Assembly (NCBI GenBank): GCA_964607165.1
Contig: CAZSIT010000008.1
Location: 1-64,000, forward strand
Direction of reading: 5' to 3'
DNA length: 64,000 nt
Source: DSPP01 sp964607165
GTDB taxonomy: Bacteria > Zixibacteria > MSB-5A5 > DSPP01
The position numbers were made by a program, and so were the translations under genes. Below the pieces are notes generated by a model. That model ran no database searches, was not told the origin of the DNA, and saw only the letters and a list, made by a program, of their open reading frames with translations. Below are positions 16,345 through 24,164 of the stretch, piece after piece. Within the stretch, counting starts at the first letter, position 1. Every line of letters begins with the position of its first letter.

Positions 16345-17348
16345 TTACCCTTGAAAAAGGGATAAAAATAGAGGGGGTGCCATTCTCTTTAGACGCCCGG
16401 ACGAAAGTCGATTTTTCATTTGTTTCCCACGCCCATCTTGACCACACCGCCCCGCACAAAAAGATTTTAGCCACCCCGGAAACGCTTCAGTTCTTCCGCC
16501 ATCGCTACAAAAAAGTGGTCGCCCGGGCGCTGCCTTTACGGCGTCAGCAGGTCATCGACGGCATCCGCGTTGAACTTTTCCCCTCCGGCCATATTCTGGG
16601 CGGGGCGCAAATACTTTTGGAGCATCGCGGCAAACGAATTGTCTATACCGGTGATTTTACTTTGAGTCCCGGCTGGACTTCCCCGCCAGCGGAAATACCC
16701 AAAGCAGACATTGTCATTATGGAATCGACCTACGGCCTGCCGCGTTATCAATTCCCCACCCGGGAAGAGGTGGCCGATTTAATCTGCCGTAAAATTGAGG
16801 AAACTTTTGCGGAAGGGAAAACGCCTTTGCTTTTGGCCTATCCTTTAGGAAAATCGCAGGAAGCCGCCAAGCTTTTGGGTGATCGGGGGTACACCATTTT
16901 GGTTCATCCGACGATTTTTGATATCTGCCGGATTTACCAGCGCTGCGGGGTCGGCTTCAAAAATCTGGAGGTTTTGTCCGGTCAATCGACCGAACGGAAA
17001 GTAGTAATTATGCCGCCGTATCTTTGGCGCTCCAAGATTGCCTCGCAGATTTCGTCAAAAAAGGTTTTCTTTTTGTCCGGCTGGGGAATGGATTCAAAGA
17101 ATCAACATTCCTTCAAAGCCGACGAGGTTTTGCCCCTTTCCGACCATGCCGATTTTTCCCAATTGATTGCCTATCTGGAGGAGTCGAAACCGGAGAAAGT
17201 TTATACCCTGCACGGGTTTGTGGAATTTGCTGAAATTTTGCGGCAGAAAGGTTTTGATGCCCGGTCTTTGGAAGCGCCGTTTGAGACTCCCGGTTTAAAA
17301 GTCCCAAGCAAAACGGCTGGCTTTTTGCCTTCGCTTTTCGAGGCATAG
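16341..17348 (+). CDS. MBL-fold metallohydrolase, mRNA 3'-processing/exonuclease-like
   Basis: 335 residues of the metallo-beta-lactamase fold. The metal-binding HxHxDH motif is VSHAHLDH, with a further His in FPSGHILGG and Asp in VYTGDF. The arrangement (GHILGGAQILLEH, then YTGDF, then an Arg/Lys-rich C-terminal part with LSDHADF) resembles the YSH1/RNase J-like and DNA ligase-associated exonuclease groups. It is probably a zinc nuclease acting on RNA or DNA. Its start codon overlaps the stop of the adenosine-specific kinase gene. Confidence 0.82.
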   Translation: MITLEKGIKIEGVPFSLDARTKVDFSFVSHAHLDHTAPHKKILATPETLQFFRHRYKKVVARALPLRRQQVIDGIRVELFPSGHILGGAQILLEHRGKRIVYTGDFTLSPGWTSPPAEIPKADIVIMESTYGLPRYQFPTREEVADLICRKIEETFAEGKTPLLLAYPLGKSQEAAKLLGDRGYTILVHPTIFDICRIYQRCGVGFKNLEVLSGQSTERKVVIMPPYLWRSKIASQISSKKVFFLSGWGMDSKNQHSFKADEVLPLSDHADFSQLIAYLEESKPEKVYTLHGFVEFAEILRQKGFDARSLEAPFETPGLKVPSKTAGFLPSLFEA

Positions 17349-17438
17349 TATTGGTCTGCAAAGCCTCTTTTGGGTATAACAAATGACTAACGGACGATGA
17401 CATAAAAGAGTATGTTCGGTAGAGAGAAAGGAGGAGAT

Positions 17439-17822
17439 ATGAAGAAAGTTTTATTATTAACGCTGGCATTTGCAATCCTCGTAAGCGGGCTTTGGGCTCA
17501 CGAGCAAAAAGGAAAAACTGAAGCGGCTACTACACCGGAAGTCAAGCTGACGGGGGAAGTGGTTTGCCTTTCCTGTTACGTGGACCACGAGGCCAAAGGG
17601 AGCGCGCATGCCGCCTGTGCCGCTTCTTGCGCTAAGCGAGGCGTGCCTCTGGGAATTCTGGAAGAGAAAACGGATAAGGTGTATCCGGTCGTGAAAGGGC
17701 ATTCCGGAGCCAACGAGACGTTGCAGCCGTTTGCCGGTAAAAAAGTAAATTTGACCGGGAAATGGTTTGAACGGGGCGGCCTGAAAGTTTTCAGTATTAA
17801 CACGGTTGCCGAAGCGAAGTAG
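17439..17822 (+). CDS. Secreted small cysteine-containing protein, unknown
   Basis: 127 residues with a signal peptide (LLLTLAFAILVSGLWA) and a mature region containing CLSCYVDHEA, then AACAASCAKRGVP. Four Cys, one His next to an acidic residue and a later His suggest metal binding or a disulfide-rich periplasmic domain. The second half, with FAGKKVNLTGKWFERGG, looks OB-like. The ATG at 17439 has a near-perfect aaaggaggaga upstream. A terminator follows at once, so the gene is probably a single transcription unit. Confidence 0.75.
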   Translation: MKKVLLLTLAFAILVSGLWAHEQKGKTEAATTPEVKLTGEVVCLSCYVDHEAKGSAHAACAASCAKRGVPLGILEEKTDKVYPVVKGHSGANETLQPFAGKKVNLTGKWFERGGLKVFSINTVAEAK

Positions 17823-17832
17823 TCAGGACTTT

Positions 17833-17877
17833 CCCGCCGGAATCTCAAATCCGTTTGAAACCGGCGGGATTTTTATT
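17833..17877 (+). terminator. Rho-independent terminator
   Basis: The inverted repeat cccgccgg (17833-17840) and ccggcggg (17861-17868) is followed by atttttatt. It sits 11 bp after the stop of the secreted cysteine protein gene. Confidence 0.8.
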
Positions 17878-17891
17878 ATCTTTGCCGGGCT

Positions 17892-18608
17892 GTGAAAAAA
17901 AACGGCTGGATTTTATTATTTTTGTTTTTGGCCTGTGGAGGGAAAGACTCGCAGGTTTTACGGGTCGGAACCGATACCACCTATCCGCCAATGGAATACA
18001 AGGACGTCGAAATGGAGAAAATTGTCGGCTTTGACATCGATTTAATGGATTCTTTGGCCGGTAGAATGGGGTACAAAGTCGAGTACATCGAAGTGCCATT
18101 TGACGGCATCATTGCCGGGCTTAAAACCGGCAAATACGATGCGATTATTTCATCTTTTACGATTACCCTGGAGCGCGAGCGGGAAGTCGATTTTACCCAG
18201 CCTTATTTAAATGCGGGCCAGTCGATAGCCGTGCGATTGAATGAGGATAAAATAAAATCTTTCGCTGATTTGAATGGTAAGAAAATTGGCGTTCAACTCG
18301 GAACTACGGGTGAAAAGCTGGCTAGGACTGTTCCAAAAGCAGAAGTGGTCAGCTTTGACGCCATTTCGGCTGCCTTTATCGATTTGGAAAACGGAAATCT
18401 GGACGCCATTGTCAACGACCGGCCGGTTTCGGCGCGCTTTGTGGCTTTGAAGAAAACCGCCCGGCTTTTGGACACCACCTTGACTTCCGAGAACTACGGA
18501 ATTGCCCTGCGCAAGAGCGACCCCTTGCTTACGAAATTTAACCAGACGTTGTCTCTTTTGGAAACTTCCGGTGTCAAGGCAGCGTTGGAAGAGAAGTGGT
18601 TTAGATGA
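17892..18608 (+). CDS. Periplasmic amino-acid-type solute-binding lipoprotein (SBP family 3)
   Basis: 238 residues. The lipobox FLACGG ends a short signal, so this is a lipid-anchored binding protein. The body matches family 3 solute-binding proteins: LRVGTDTTYPPMEY, GFDIDLMDSLAGRMG, FDGIIAGLKTGKYDAIIS, REREVDFTQPY and GKKIGVQLGTTGE. Ligands of the family are polar amino acids. No permease or ATPase gene lies beside it, so it must work with a transporter encoded elsewhere. It begins with GTG at 17892, directly after the terminator. Confidence 0.9.
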   Translation: MKKNGWILLFLFLACGGKDSQVLRVGTDTTYPPMEYKDVEMEKIVGFDIDLMDSLAGRMGYKVEYIEVPFDGIIAGLKTGKYDAIISSFTITLEREREVDFTQPYLNAGQSIAVRLNEDKIKSFADLNGKKIGVQLGTTGEKLARTVPKAEVVSFDAISAAFIDLENGNLDAIVNDRPVSARFVALKKTARLLDTTLTSENYGIALRKSDPLLTKFNQTLSLLETSGVKAALEEKWFR

Positions 18609-18635
18609 AGGAGTTTTTCGGTTTATAACAAATCT

Positions 18636-18709
18636 GCGCCCATAGCTCAATTGGATAGAGCGCTTGGCTACGGACCAAGAGGTTCCGGGTTCGACTCCTG
18701 GTGGGCGCG
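18636..18709 (+). tRNA. tRNA-Arg(ACG)
   Basis: A 74-nt cloverleaf: acceptor GCGCCCA pairs with TGGGCGC and the discriminator is G. The anticodon arm CTTGG/CCAAG holds the loop CTACGGA, giving anticodon ACG, and the T arm contains GGTTCGACTCC. CCA is not encoded. A34 of this tRNA is the classical substrate of TadA, whose gene starts 56 bp downstream. Confidence 0.97.
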
Positions 18710-18765
18710 GTTTTAACTTAGAGCAAAGAAATTGACTTTGTTAGAAGCCTAACCCTTAACAAATA

Positions 18766-19254
18766 ATGCTGACCACAGCTAACGACAAGTTTTGGATGCA
18801 AAAAGCCCTGGCGGAAGCTTTGCAGGCTCGCGATAAGAAAGAGGTGCCGGTGGGAGCGGTCGCAGTTTTTGAAAACCGCATAGTTGGCCGGGGGCACAAC
18901 CAGGTTGAATCGTTAAAAGATGCCACCGCCCATGCTGAAATGTTAGCTTTGACGTCGGCATCCCAAACCCTGGAATCCTGGCGGCTTAGCGGTGTGACGC
19001 TTTACACCACTTTGGAACCTTGCACTATGTGCGCCGGTGCGGCTGTTCTTTCGCGCATCGACCGTCTGGTTTATGCCGCCAAAGACCCAAAAGCCGGCGC
19101 CTGCGGCTCGGTCGTCGATATTTTGGGAAACGGTAGATACAATCATCAAATCAAAGTTGATTATTTTCACCTGTTGGAGTCGGAAATGCTTCTAAAAGAG
19201 TTTTTCAAAAACTTGCGGGCGGAAACAGAAAAAATCTCGGAAAAGAAAAACTAA
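18766..19254 (+). CDS. tadA: tRNA-specific adenosine deaminase TadA
   Basis: 162 residues of the cytidine/deoxycytidylate deaminase fold. The zinc site is made of HAE (ATAHAEMLAL) and PCxxC (LEPCTMCAGA), and the core segment EVPVGAVAV is typical of TadA. The enzyme converts A34 to inosine in tRNA-Arg(ACG) so that one tRNA reads CGU, CGC and CGA. It lies directly behind the gene for that tRNA. Its TAA overlaps the ATG of the following membrane protein gene (TAATG). Confidence 0.95.
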   Translation: MLTTANDKFWMQKALAEALQARDKKEVPVGAVAVFENRIVGRGHNQVESLKDATAHAEMLALTSASQTLESWRLSGVTLYTTLEPCTMCAGAAVLSRIDRLVYAAKDPKAGACGSVVDILGNGRYNHQIKVDYFHLLESEMLLKEFFKNLRAETEKISEKKN

Positions 19255-19739
19255 TGGACGTGCCGCAGACCCCAAGACAGGTTTTTGAAGAAACGCTTAA
19301 AAAAGTTTTGATTTGGGGAATGATCTTAAATTTAGGGGTTCCGACGGGGCTTTTAGTCGTTGCCTGCTGGCTGACCGCCGCCGGGGCGACTTTGCATCTG
19401 CCGCCGCAAAGTTTAAACGTAATTTTTTTAGTGTTTTTAGTCGCTTCCCTGGGAGATTTGGGCGTGGCATCGGTCTTTCGTTTTTTTACGCTTTCCCCTG
19501 AACGTCTTGCCGCGCAGGCAAAAATAAAAAATGTGAGCGTGTCGGCTCTTTTGCTTAATATCGCCATAGTTATATATGCTTTGTGTCTAATCTCGGCGGT
19601 TTTGGGGTTTTTGTATTTTCTTTTTGGCGGGCAGGTTGAGCGGGGACTTTTGCTTTTGGTTTTTAATCTGCTCGGCTATCAGTTTTTGCGTCCCCGGCCG
19701 GAGCTGGTAAAAAAGTTGCTCGGATACGCTGGTTTTTAA
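19254..19739 (+). CDS. Four-helix integral membrane protein, unknown
   Basis: 161 residues with four predicted membrane segments: IWGMILNLGVPTGLLVVACW, SLNVIFLVFLVASLGDLGVA, a long hydrophobic stretch around SALLLNIAIVIYALCLISAV, and GLLLLVFNLLGYQFL near the C-terminus. No motif I recognise. It overlaps the tadA stop codon by one base, so it is co-translated with tadA. No functional link to RNA modification can be read from the sequence. Confidence 0.7.
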   Translation: MDVPQTPRQVFEETLKKVLIWGMILNLGVPTGLLVVACWLTAAGATLHLPPQSLNVIFLVFLVASLGDLGVASVFRFFTLSPERLAAQAKIKNVSVSALLLNIAIVIYALCLISAVLGFLYFLFGGQVERGLLLLVFNLLGYQFLRPRPELVKKLLGYAGF

Positions 19740-19764
19740 CAGTTCTTCTCTTTAATTTCAAGTT

Positions 19765-19850
19765 GGAGAGGTGCCAGAGTGGTTGAACGGGGCGGTCTCG
19801 AAAACCGTTAGGTCCTTTGGGCCTCGAGGGTTCGAATCCCTCCCTCTCCG
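19765..19850 (+). tRNA. tRNA-Ser(CGA)
   Basis: An 86-nt class II tRNA: acceptor GGAGAGG pairs with CCTCTCC, discriminator G. The anticodon loop CTCGAAA gives CGA, a long variable arm is present (around taggtcctttgggcctc) and the T arm is GAGGG TTCGAAT CCCTC. CCA is not encoded. The last 17 bases (19834-19850) recur exactly at 28673 and with one change at 20217, so the gene is probably an integration target. Confidence 0.97.
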
Positions 19851-19910
19851 TTGAAAGCTCTTCACGGAGTGAAGGGCTGAAAACCCTGAGCGGAGTCGAA
19901 GGGTTAAAAA

Positions 19911-20189
19911 ATGTCAGAAGACGGGTTTCAGTGGTTCGTATATATGCTTCGCTGTGCTGACGGTTCCTATTACGTCGGCGTAGCCAGCGATGTGGTTCAT
20001 CGACTTCATCAGCATAATGCGGGTCAGGCCGTTGCCCATACTAAAGAGCGAAGGCCGGTGGAGCTTGTCTACGCAGAGCAGTGCAATTCTTACCTTGCTG
20101 CACGACGGCGGGAAAGGCAAATCAAAGGATGGCGGCGTGAGAAAAAGGAAGGGCTCATCAGAGGGATCCCTTCGACTCGCCCCGCCTAA
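19911..20189 (+). CDS. GIY-YIG nuclease family protein (UPF0213-like)
   Basis: 92 residues containing a compact GIY-YIG domain: VYMLRCADGSYYVGVAS supplies the YML...YVG core, followed by RLHQHN with the catalytic-type Arg and the conserved YAEQ and RRRERQIKGWRREKK segment. Family members are small, single-domain putative endonucleases. It starts 60 bp after tRNA-Ser. The stop codon is in the loop of a GC hairpin that belongs to the downstream flank. The last dozen residues are read from that flanking repeat, which suggests the ORF extends into the element border. Confidence 0.85.
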   Translation: MSEDGFQWFVYMLRCADGSYYVGVASDVVHRLHQHNAGQAVAHTKERRPVELVYAEQCNSYLAARRRERQIKGWRREKKEGLIRGIPSTRPA

Positions 20190-20216
20190 TGGCGGGACTC
20201 GCTCAGGGCCGTGCGG

Positions 20217-20234
20217 CGAATTCCTCCCTCTCCG
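20217..20234 (+). repeat. Second copy of the tRNA-Ser 3' end
   Basis: cgaattcctccctctccg matches 19833-19850 of tRNA-Ser with one change (T for C inside the T-arm half). It lies immediately after the GIY-YIG gene and probably marks the right border of that element. Confidence 0.7.
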
Positions 20235-20291
20235 CTTTGTTTTTATGTCCGATTTTTATTCCCATCATCTTTTTAGTTGACAAGGGGTTAA

Positions 20292-20690
20292 GCATATCCT
20301 GTATTTTCGTCGTTTGGTGCTTGTGACCAAATTGGATCTGAGATTTACTACGTTTATCAAGGTCTGGTTAAAAAGTATTGGCTGGATTTTATCGTACGAC
20401 TTAAAACTGGAAAGTATCTGATATTAGAAACAAAAGGGCAGGAAAGCCCGCTGGACAAAAGCAAAAGTGGGTTTTTAGAAAAATGGGTCAAAGCAGCAAA
20501 CCAGCATGGCCGTTTTGGTATCTGGCAGTCGGCAGTTTCGCGGGACATTGCAGATGTTAACGGAATCATGGCAGTAGCCGTTTACGCGAGGCCAAGAATA
20601 ATCGTTCCATATACAAACAATACCTATAGCGGGCAGCATATCCAGTTGACAAAGCGGGGCTGGAACTACATCTTTCACCCGAGAGGATAA
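20292..20690 (+). pseudogene. C-terminal remnant of a type III-like restriction endonuclease/helicase
   Basis: An open frame without a start codon that ends with TAA at 20688-20690. The readable segment contains EIYYVYQGLVKKYWLDFIV, LKTGKYLILETKGQ and FLEKWVKAANQHGRFGIW. That pattern (D...E-x-K within the nuclease fold, then a Trp-rich tail) is the C-terminal end of large DEAD-box restriction subunits. Some 100 residues remain of a protein that is normally close to 1000. The final 40 residues do not fit the family. It is most likely debris of an earlier island next to the tRNA-Ser site. Confidence 0.6.
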
Positions 20691-20720
20691 CGCCCAAGGG
20701 CAGAAGATGAGGATGTTTGA

Positions 20721-21155
20721 ATGATCGCGACTCAGGGCCGTTTCGCCCGTGAACTGTCGTCCTTGGACGACCTATTCCGACTGCTGGACTCGTTTGCCGC
20801 CGAAGCTCGCCTCTCGACGCCGCTCGCCGCCGAGTTGGCGGTGGCCGCCGAGGAACTGTTTGTCAACGCGGTACGGCACAACCGCGGCGAGGCGGAGGCC
20901 GTCGATCTGAAACTGACATACCGGGAAGACTGGCTGGAGCTTCGCCTGATCGATCGCCAGACGACACCGTTTGACATCACTGCCGCACCACTATCCAATC
21001 TTGATCGGCCGATCGAGGAGCGCCGAACCGGCGGTATAGGATTGCACCTGGTGCGGCAATTCGCCGACGAACTCACATATACCTATGAAGATGGCCACAG
21101 TATAATCACCCTGCGCAGGAGACTGCCGAAAAACAATGTTCACTGCTCAAACTGA
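20721..21155 (+). CDS. Anti-sigma regulatory factor, RsbW/SpoIIAB-like serine kinase
   Basis: 144 residues with a HATPase_c_2 fold: the N box is AAEELFVNAVRHN and the G box is RTGGIGLHLVRQFADE. Such kinases bind a sigma factor or phosphorylate a STAS-domain antagonist in a partner switch. The STAS gene follows and overlaps this one by 20 bp. This is the first gene of the GC-rich block. Confidence 0.9.
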   Translation: MIATQGRFARELSSLDDLFRLLDSFAAEARLSTPLAAELAVAAEELFVNAVRHNRGEAEAVDLKLTYREDWLELRLIDRQTTPFDITAAPLSNLDRPIEERRTGGIGLHLVRQFADELTYTYEDGHSIITLRRRLPKNNVHCSN

Positions 21156-21420
21156 AACTCCGGGACAGGCCAGGCTGATCGGGCGGCTCGACGCCTCTCA
21201 GACCGCATATGCCGAAACCGAAATGAGCAAATTGCAGGGTGCGGTCACGGTCGATTTGAGCGGCCTGGACTATATTTCAAGCGCTGGCCTGGGTCTATTC
21301 ATCAGCCTCTACCAACGTCTGACCTCGGCCGGCGGTTCGCTGGTAATTGTCGGGGCCTCGGATCATATCCGCCACATCTTTCGCCTTGCCCGACTCGATC
21401 AGCTCTTTACCTTCAGGTGA
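21136..21420 (+). CDS. STAS-domain anti-sigma factor antagonist
   Basis: 94 residues of the SpoIIAA/RsbV type. The phosphorylatable Ser is in LDYISSAGLGLFISL, followed by LVIVGASDHIRHIF. In the partner switch, the dephosphorylated antagonist sequesters the kinase. It overlaps the kinase gene by 20 bp, the usual arrangement for a co-translated pair. Its downstream effector is not obvious: the sigma factor that follows is an ECF type and normally has a membrane anti-sigma instead. Confidence 0.9.
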   Translation: MFTAQTETPGQARLIGRLDASQTAYAETEMSKLQGAVTVDLSGLDYISSAGLGLFISLYQRLTSAGGSLVIVGASDHIRHIFRLARLDQLFTFR

Positions 21421-21620
21421 TCCGTGGAAACAGGTAGCCGGCCGCCAGTGCCAATAATTCGCTTGTGCCCTCTGCCAAACAGGGGATATTTTAACCACGT
21501 GTGGCCCAGGAGCTTGCGATCGGGATCGTTGCCCCCTCCAAGCTTCCGGCTGAATGCCCTCCACCTGTCGGTCTTCGGCCGCACGAGTTTGACCAACTTT
21601 TCAGCGCCTCGACTGTAATT

Positions 21621-22166
21621 GTGAACGGAGCAGATGACATCGCTCTGGTTGAGCAGTGTTTGTCCGGTGACACGGACGCCTTTGGCGCCCTGGTTGACCG
21701 GTACCAGCAGGCGGTGTTTAACGTCGCCTTGAGAATGGTGAACCGATATGAGGATGCACAGGATATCGCACAGACAGTCTTCTTGAAAGCGTATCGAAAC
21801 CTGGGCAGTTACAAGGCAGAGTACAAGTTCTTTAGCTGGATCTATCGCATGGTGGTCAACGAATCAATCAACTTTTTGGAGCGGCGCCGGTCGACGGAAT
21901 TGCTGGAAGACATCCACGTCTCCTCCGAACCGGATCCGCACGTTTCGCTGGAGACCGCCGAGCTCAATCGATCGTTGGAGCGCGCCATCGCCTCGCTTTT
22001 ACCTGAATACCGGGCGGTGATCATTCTGAGACATTTTGAAGACCTTTCCTACGATGAAATAGCCAGGATACTTCGAATCCCCGAAAAAACAGTGAAGTCG
22101 CGCCTGTTTTCAGCCCGTCGGCAGTTGCGTGAAGCCCTCATCGAACACCAAGGTAGTCAGCCATGA
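21621..22166 (+). CDS. ECF-type RNA polymerase sigma factor
   Basis: About 181 residues with both sigma domains: region 2 around FGALVDRYQQAVFNVALRM and AQDIAQTVFLKAYRNL, and region 4 around LPEYRAVIILRHFEDLSYDE with the helix-turn-helix EIARILRIPEKTVKSRL. The start is uncertain. The GTG at 21621 gives the standard ECF length but lacks a clear ribosome site, and the frame stays open back to 21501. The stop overlaps the anti-sigma start (ATGA). It probably controls its own operon and envelope genes. Confidence 0.9.
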   Translation: MNGADDIALVEQCLSGDTDAFGALVDRYQQAVFNVALRMVNRYEDAQDIAQTVFLKAYRNLGSYKAEYKFFSWIYRMVVNESINFLERRRSTELLEDIHVSSEPDPHVSLETAELNRSLERAIASLLPEYRAVIILRHFEDLSYDEIARILRIPEKTVKSRLFSARRQLREALIEHQGSQP

Positions 22167-22954
22167 TTAAACCGACCCTTATCGAATTGATGAATCGTGA
22201 TATCGACGGCGATATCACCGCAGCCGAACGGCAGTATCTGAGACAGGAGCTTGATGGTAATGCCGAAGCCCGGGCGGACTATGACCGGCTCGTGCTCGCC
22301 GCCGCCGCCCTGCGGCGGGTACCACGGGTCGCGCCGCCTGAGACCCTCAAGGCCTCCGTGATGGCGGAAATTCATCGGTCGCGCGCGCTTAACCGGAAGC
22401 GGGCCTTTTCGGTGCAAAATATCATGAGCCACCTGGCTGACTGGTGGGCGGTTGGAATGTCCCCCCGCTTTCTGTCAGGCGCGTTGGCCGGGGCCGCAAT
22501 CGTAGTGGTCCTCGGTGCAGTCCTCGGATTTTATGGTCAGCCATCGCTTTTCGATGTCAAAGGCACCCTGGCCCCTTCGGGCCAGTCATCAACACAAGTG
22601 ATTGGCTCGTACTCGGTTTCAGCCGGCCAGACATCGGCCGACGTGCACACCAACCGCGACCATAACCAGGTGATCGTTCAGGTAAACGTAACTTCACCCG
22701 TCGGCGCCCGCATTCAGCTTGGCTTTGACCCCGACGACCTGACTCTGGTCAGCGCCGCCCATAATGGACGGCCCTTGGCCGATATCTCACGGTCGGCCGG
22801 ACTCGTCTCGCTGCCTCCGACCTACGATGGCGTGCTCAAGGTGACTTTTGACGACCGGACTGACCGGTCATCGATCATCCATGTATCCGTGAGCGATAAC
22901 AATGTGACCACCACGCAGGACGTGGTGACGGGAGGTGATGCCGCTCAGAAATAA
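22163..22954 (+). CDS. Transmembrane anti-sigma factor
   Basis: 263 residues. The cytoplasmic N-terminus (LMNRDIDGDITAAERQYLRQ) has the helical anti-sigma layout without the HxxxCxxC zinc motif. One membrane span lies at about residues 103-125 (ALAGAAIVVVLGAVLGFYG). A beta-rich extracytoplasmic domain of about 135 residues follows. This topology is what a site-1 protease cleaves in regulated intramembrane proteolysis, and a PrsW-type protease is encoded 4 kb downstream in the same block. Start ATG overlaps the sigma stop. Confidence 0.82.
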   Translation: MIKPTLIELMNRDIDGDITAAERQYLRQELDGNAEARADYDRLVLAAAALRRVPRVAPPETLKASVMAEIHRSRALNRKRAFSVQNIMSHLADWWAVGMSPRFLSGALAGAAIVVVLGAVLGFYGQPSLFDVKGTLAPSGQSSTQVIGSYSVSAGQTSADVHTNRDHNQVIVQVNVTSPVGARIQLGFDPDDLTLVSAAHNGRPLADISRSAGLVSLPPTYDGVLKVTFDDRTDRSSIIHVSVSDNNVTTTQDVVTGGDAAQK

Positions 22955-23063
22955 TAACGTGGAGAATTTTCGTCCGTCCGCCCAACTTTAGACCGGTCGG
23001 GCTGTATTTGTATCTGAACATCGAGAGAAAGCACTCGATAAACATAAACCAAGGGAGGTATCT

Positions 23064-24049
23064 ATGGCAGTTGAAACAGGAAAACCGTCCGGCAAGGCCC
23101 TTAAGAGGGTCTTAATCCCCGTCATCGGCATTATCGCGCTGGGGTTCGCGATCTGGGCTATCAGCGGCTACCCGCCGAAGGATACGGACGTTCAGGGAAC
23201 GATTGGCACGGCCGAAAAGTATCGTTCCACCCAGGTCACCACCGGTGACGTCAAACTGGACAACACCGAGATTCAGTCACTCTTGCAGAACGACGCCGTC
23301 ATGGCGCTGCTCAAGAACGAGCATTTCCGCAAGGCACTCAACGATGAGAACTTCCGCAAGGCGATCACCGGCGAGAAGTTCCGCAGCCTAATCGCAGACG
23401 AAAATCTCCGCAGCTCGCTGATTACAGCGGAGGCCGTGCGCAATTTGGGTCCCGAAGCGTTCCGTAGCTCGCAGATGTATGCGGAGGCCGTGCGCAATTT
23501 GAGTCCCGAAGCGTTCCGTAGCTCGCAGATGTATGCGGAGGCCGTGCGCAATTTGGGTCCCGAAGCGTTCCGTAGCTCGCAGATGTATGCGGAGGCCGTG
23601 CGCAATTTGAGNNNNNNNNNNNNNNNNNNNNNNNNNNNNNNNNNNNNNNNNNNNNNNNNNNNNNNNNNNNNNNNNNNNNNNNNNNNNNNNNNNNNNNNNN
23701 NNNNNNNNNNNGTAGCTCGCAGATGTATGCGGAGGCCGTGCGCAATTTGAGTCCCGAAGCGTTCCGCAACGCCCAGGCTTTTGCGGAGGCCGCGCGCAAG
23801 ATGGACGCCGAGGCATTCCGCAATGCCCAGGATAACTCGGAAGTGGCGCGAATGATCACCGACGATCAACTCCGTCGCGCGCTCCTTGATCCTGAGATCA
23901 ACCAGTTCTTCAGCAAAGACGTGTACCTTAATGCCGTCGCGACTACGGAGCTTGTCCGGATCAGCCAGGATCAAAACCTGCTCAAGCAAGTATTTAGTGA
24001 GGACTTCATGAAACAGGCAATTGAACCGCAGTTGATATCGGAAGAATAG
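23064..24049 (+). CDS. Membrane-anchored protein with 18-residue tandem repeats (interrupted by assembly gap)
   Basis: The ATG at 23064 follows a clear aagggagg. Residues about 12-32 form a membrane anchor (VLIPVIGIIALGFAIWAISG). The rest is periplasmic or cytoplasmic and consists of helical repeats. First come degenerate FRKALNDENFRKAITGEKF units, then an exact array of EAVRNL(G/S)PEAFRSSQMYA, then degenerate units again, and a final helical part ending at 24049. The 100 N's at 23612-23711 break the frame only because the gap length is arbitrary. I do not recognise the family. Possibly a lateral or coiled scaffold at the membrane. Confidence 0.8.
23427..23782 (+). repeat. 54-bp tandem repeat array (collapsed)
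   Basis: Copies begin with gcggaggccgtgcgcaattt at 23427, 23481, 23535 and 23589, exactly 54 bp apart, and again at 23729 after the gap. The 140-bp distance across the gap is not a multiple of 54. The true gap should therefore be 14 bp plus a multiple of 54, which also restores the reading frame. Confidence 0.9.
23612..23711. other. Assembly gap of 100 N
   Basis: Exactly 100 N's placed inside the 54-bp repeat array. The size is a scaffolding placeholder rather than a measured length. Confidence 0.98.
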
Positions 24050-24117
24050 GGAAGAGGACTGGGGCGGGTTGGTTACATCCGACCCGCTTCAGTTTACCTG
24101 CCGAAACGCCGAACCGG

Positions 24118-24152
24118 CGACCCAGATCTTTCAGATTTGGGTCGCTTGTTTT
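24118..24152 (+). terminator. Rho-independent terminator
   Basis: cgacccagatct (24118-24129) pairs with agatttgggtcg (24133-24144) with one mismatch, loop ttc, followed by cttgtttt. A second GC-rich hairpin (gcgggttgg/ccgacccgc, 24064-24087) stands just upstream. Both follow the repeat-protein gene. Confidence 0.75.
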
Positions 24153-24164
24153 ATACTACAATAT

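Larger units (their letters stand above)
19851..20234 (+). mobile_element. Putative tRNA-Ser-associated GIY-YIG mini-element
   Basis: A 384-bp segment between the 3' end of tRNA-Ser and a second copy of that end at 20217-20234 (cgaattcctccctctccg, one mismatch in 18). Inside is a single GIY-YIG ORF. It is flanked on the left by ccctgagcggagtcgaaggg and on the right by its inverse, split by a small hairpin (cccgcc-taat-ggcggg). The arrangement resembles a mobile unit that inserts at a tRNA gene and restores it. Mobility is inferred from architecture only. Confidence 0.5.

Noticed and set aside
23427..23782. Regularly spaced repeats resembling a CRISPR array
   Set aside because: Units are contiguous, without spacers, and in frame with a protein; no cas genes are present.
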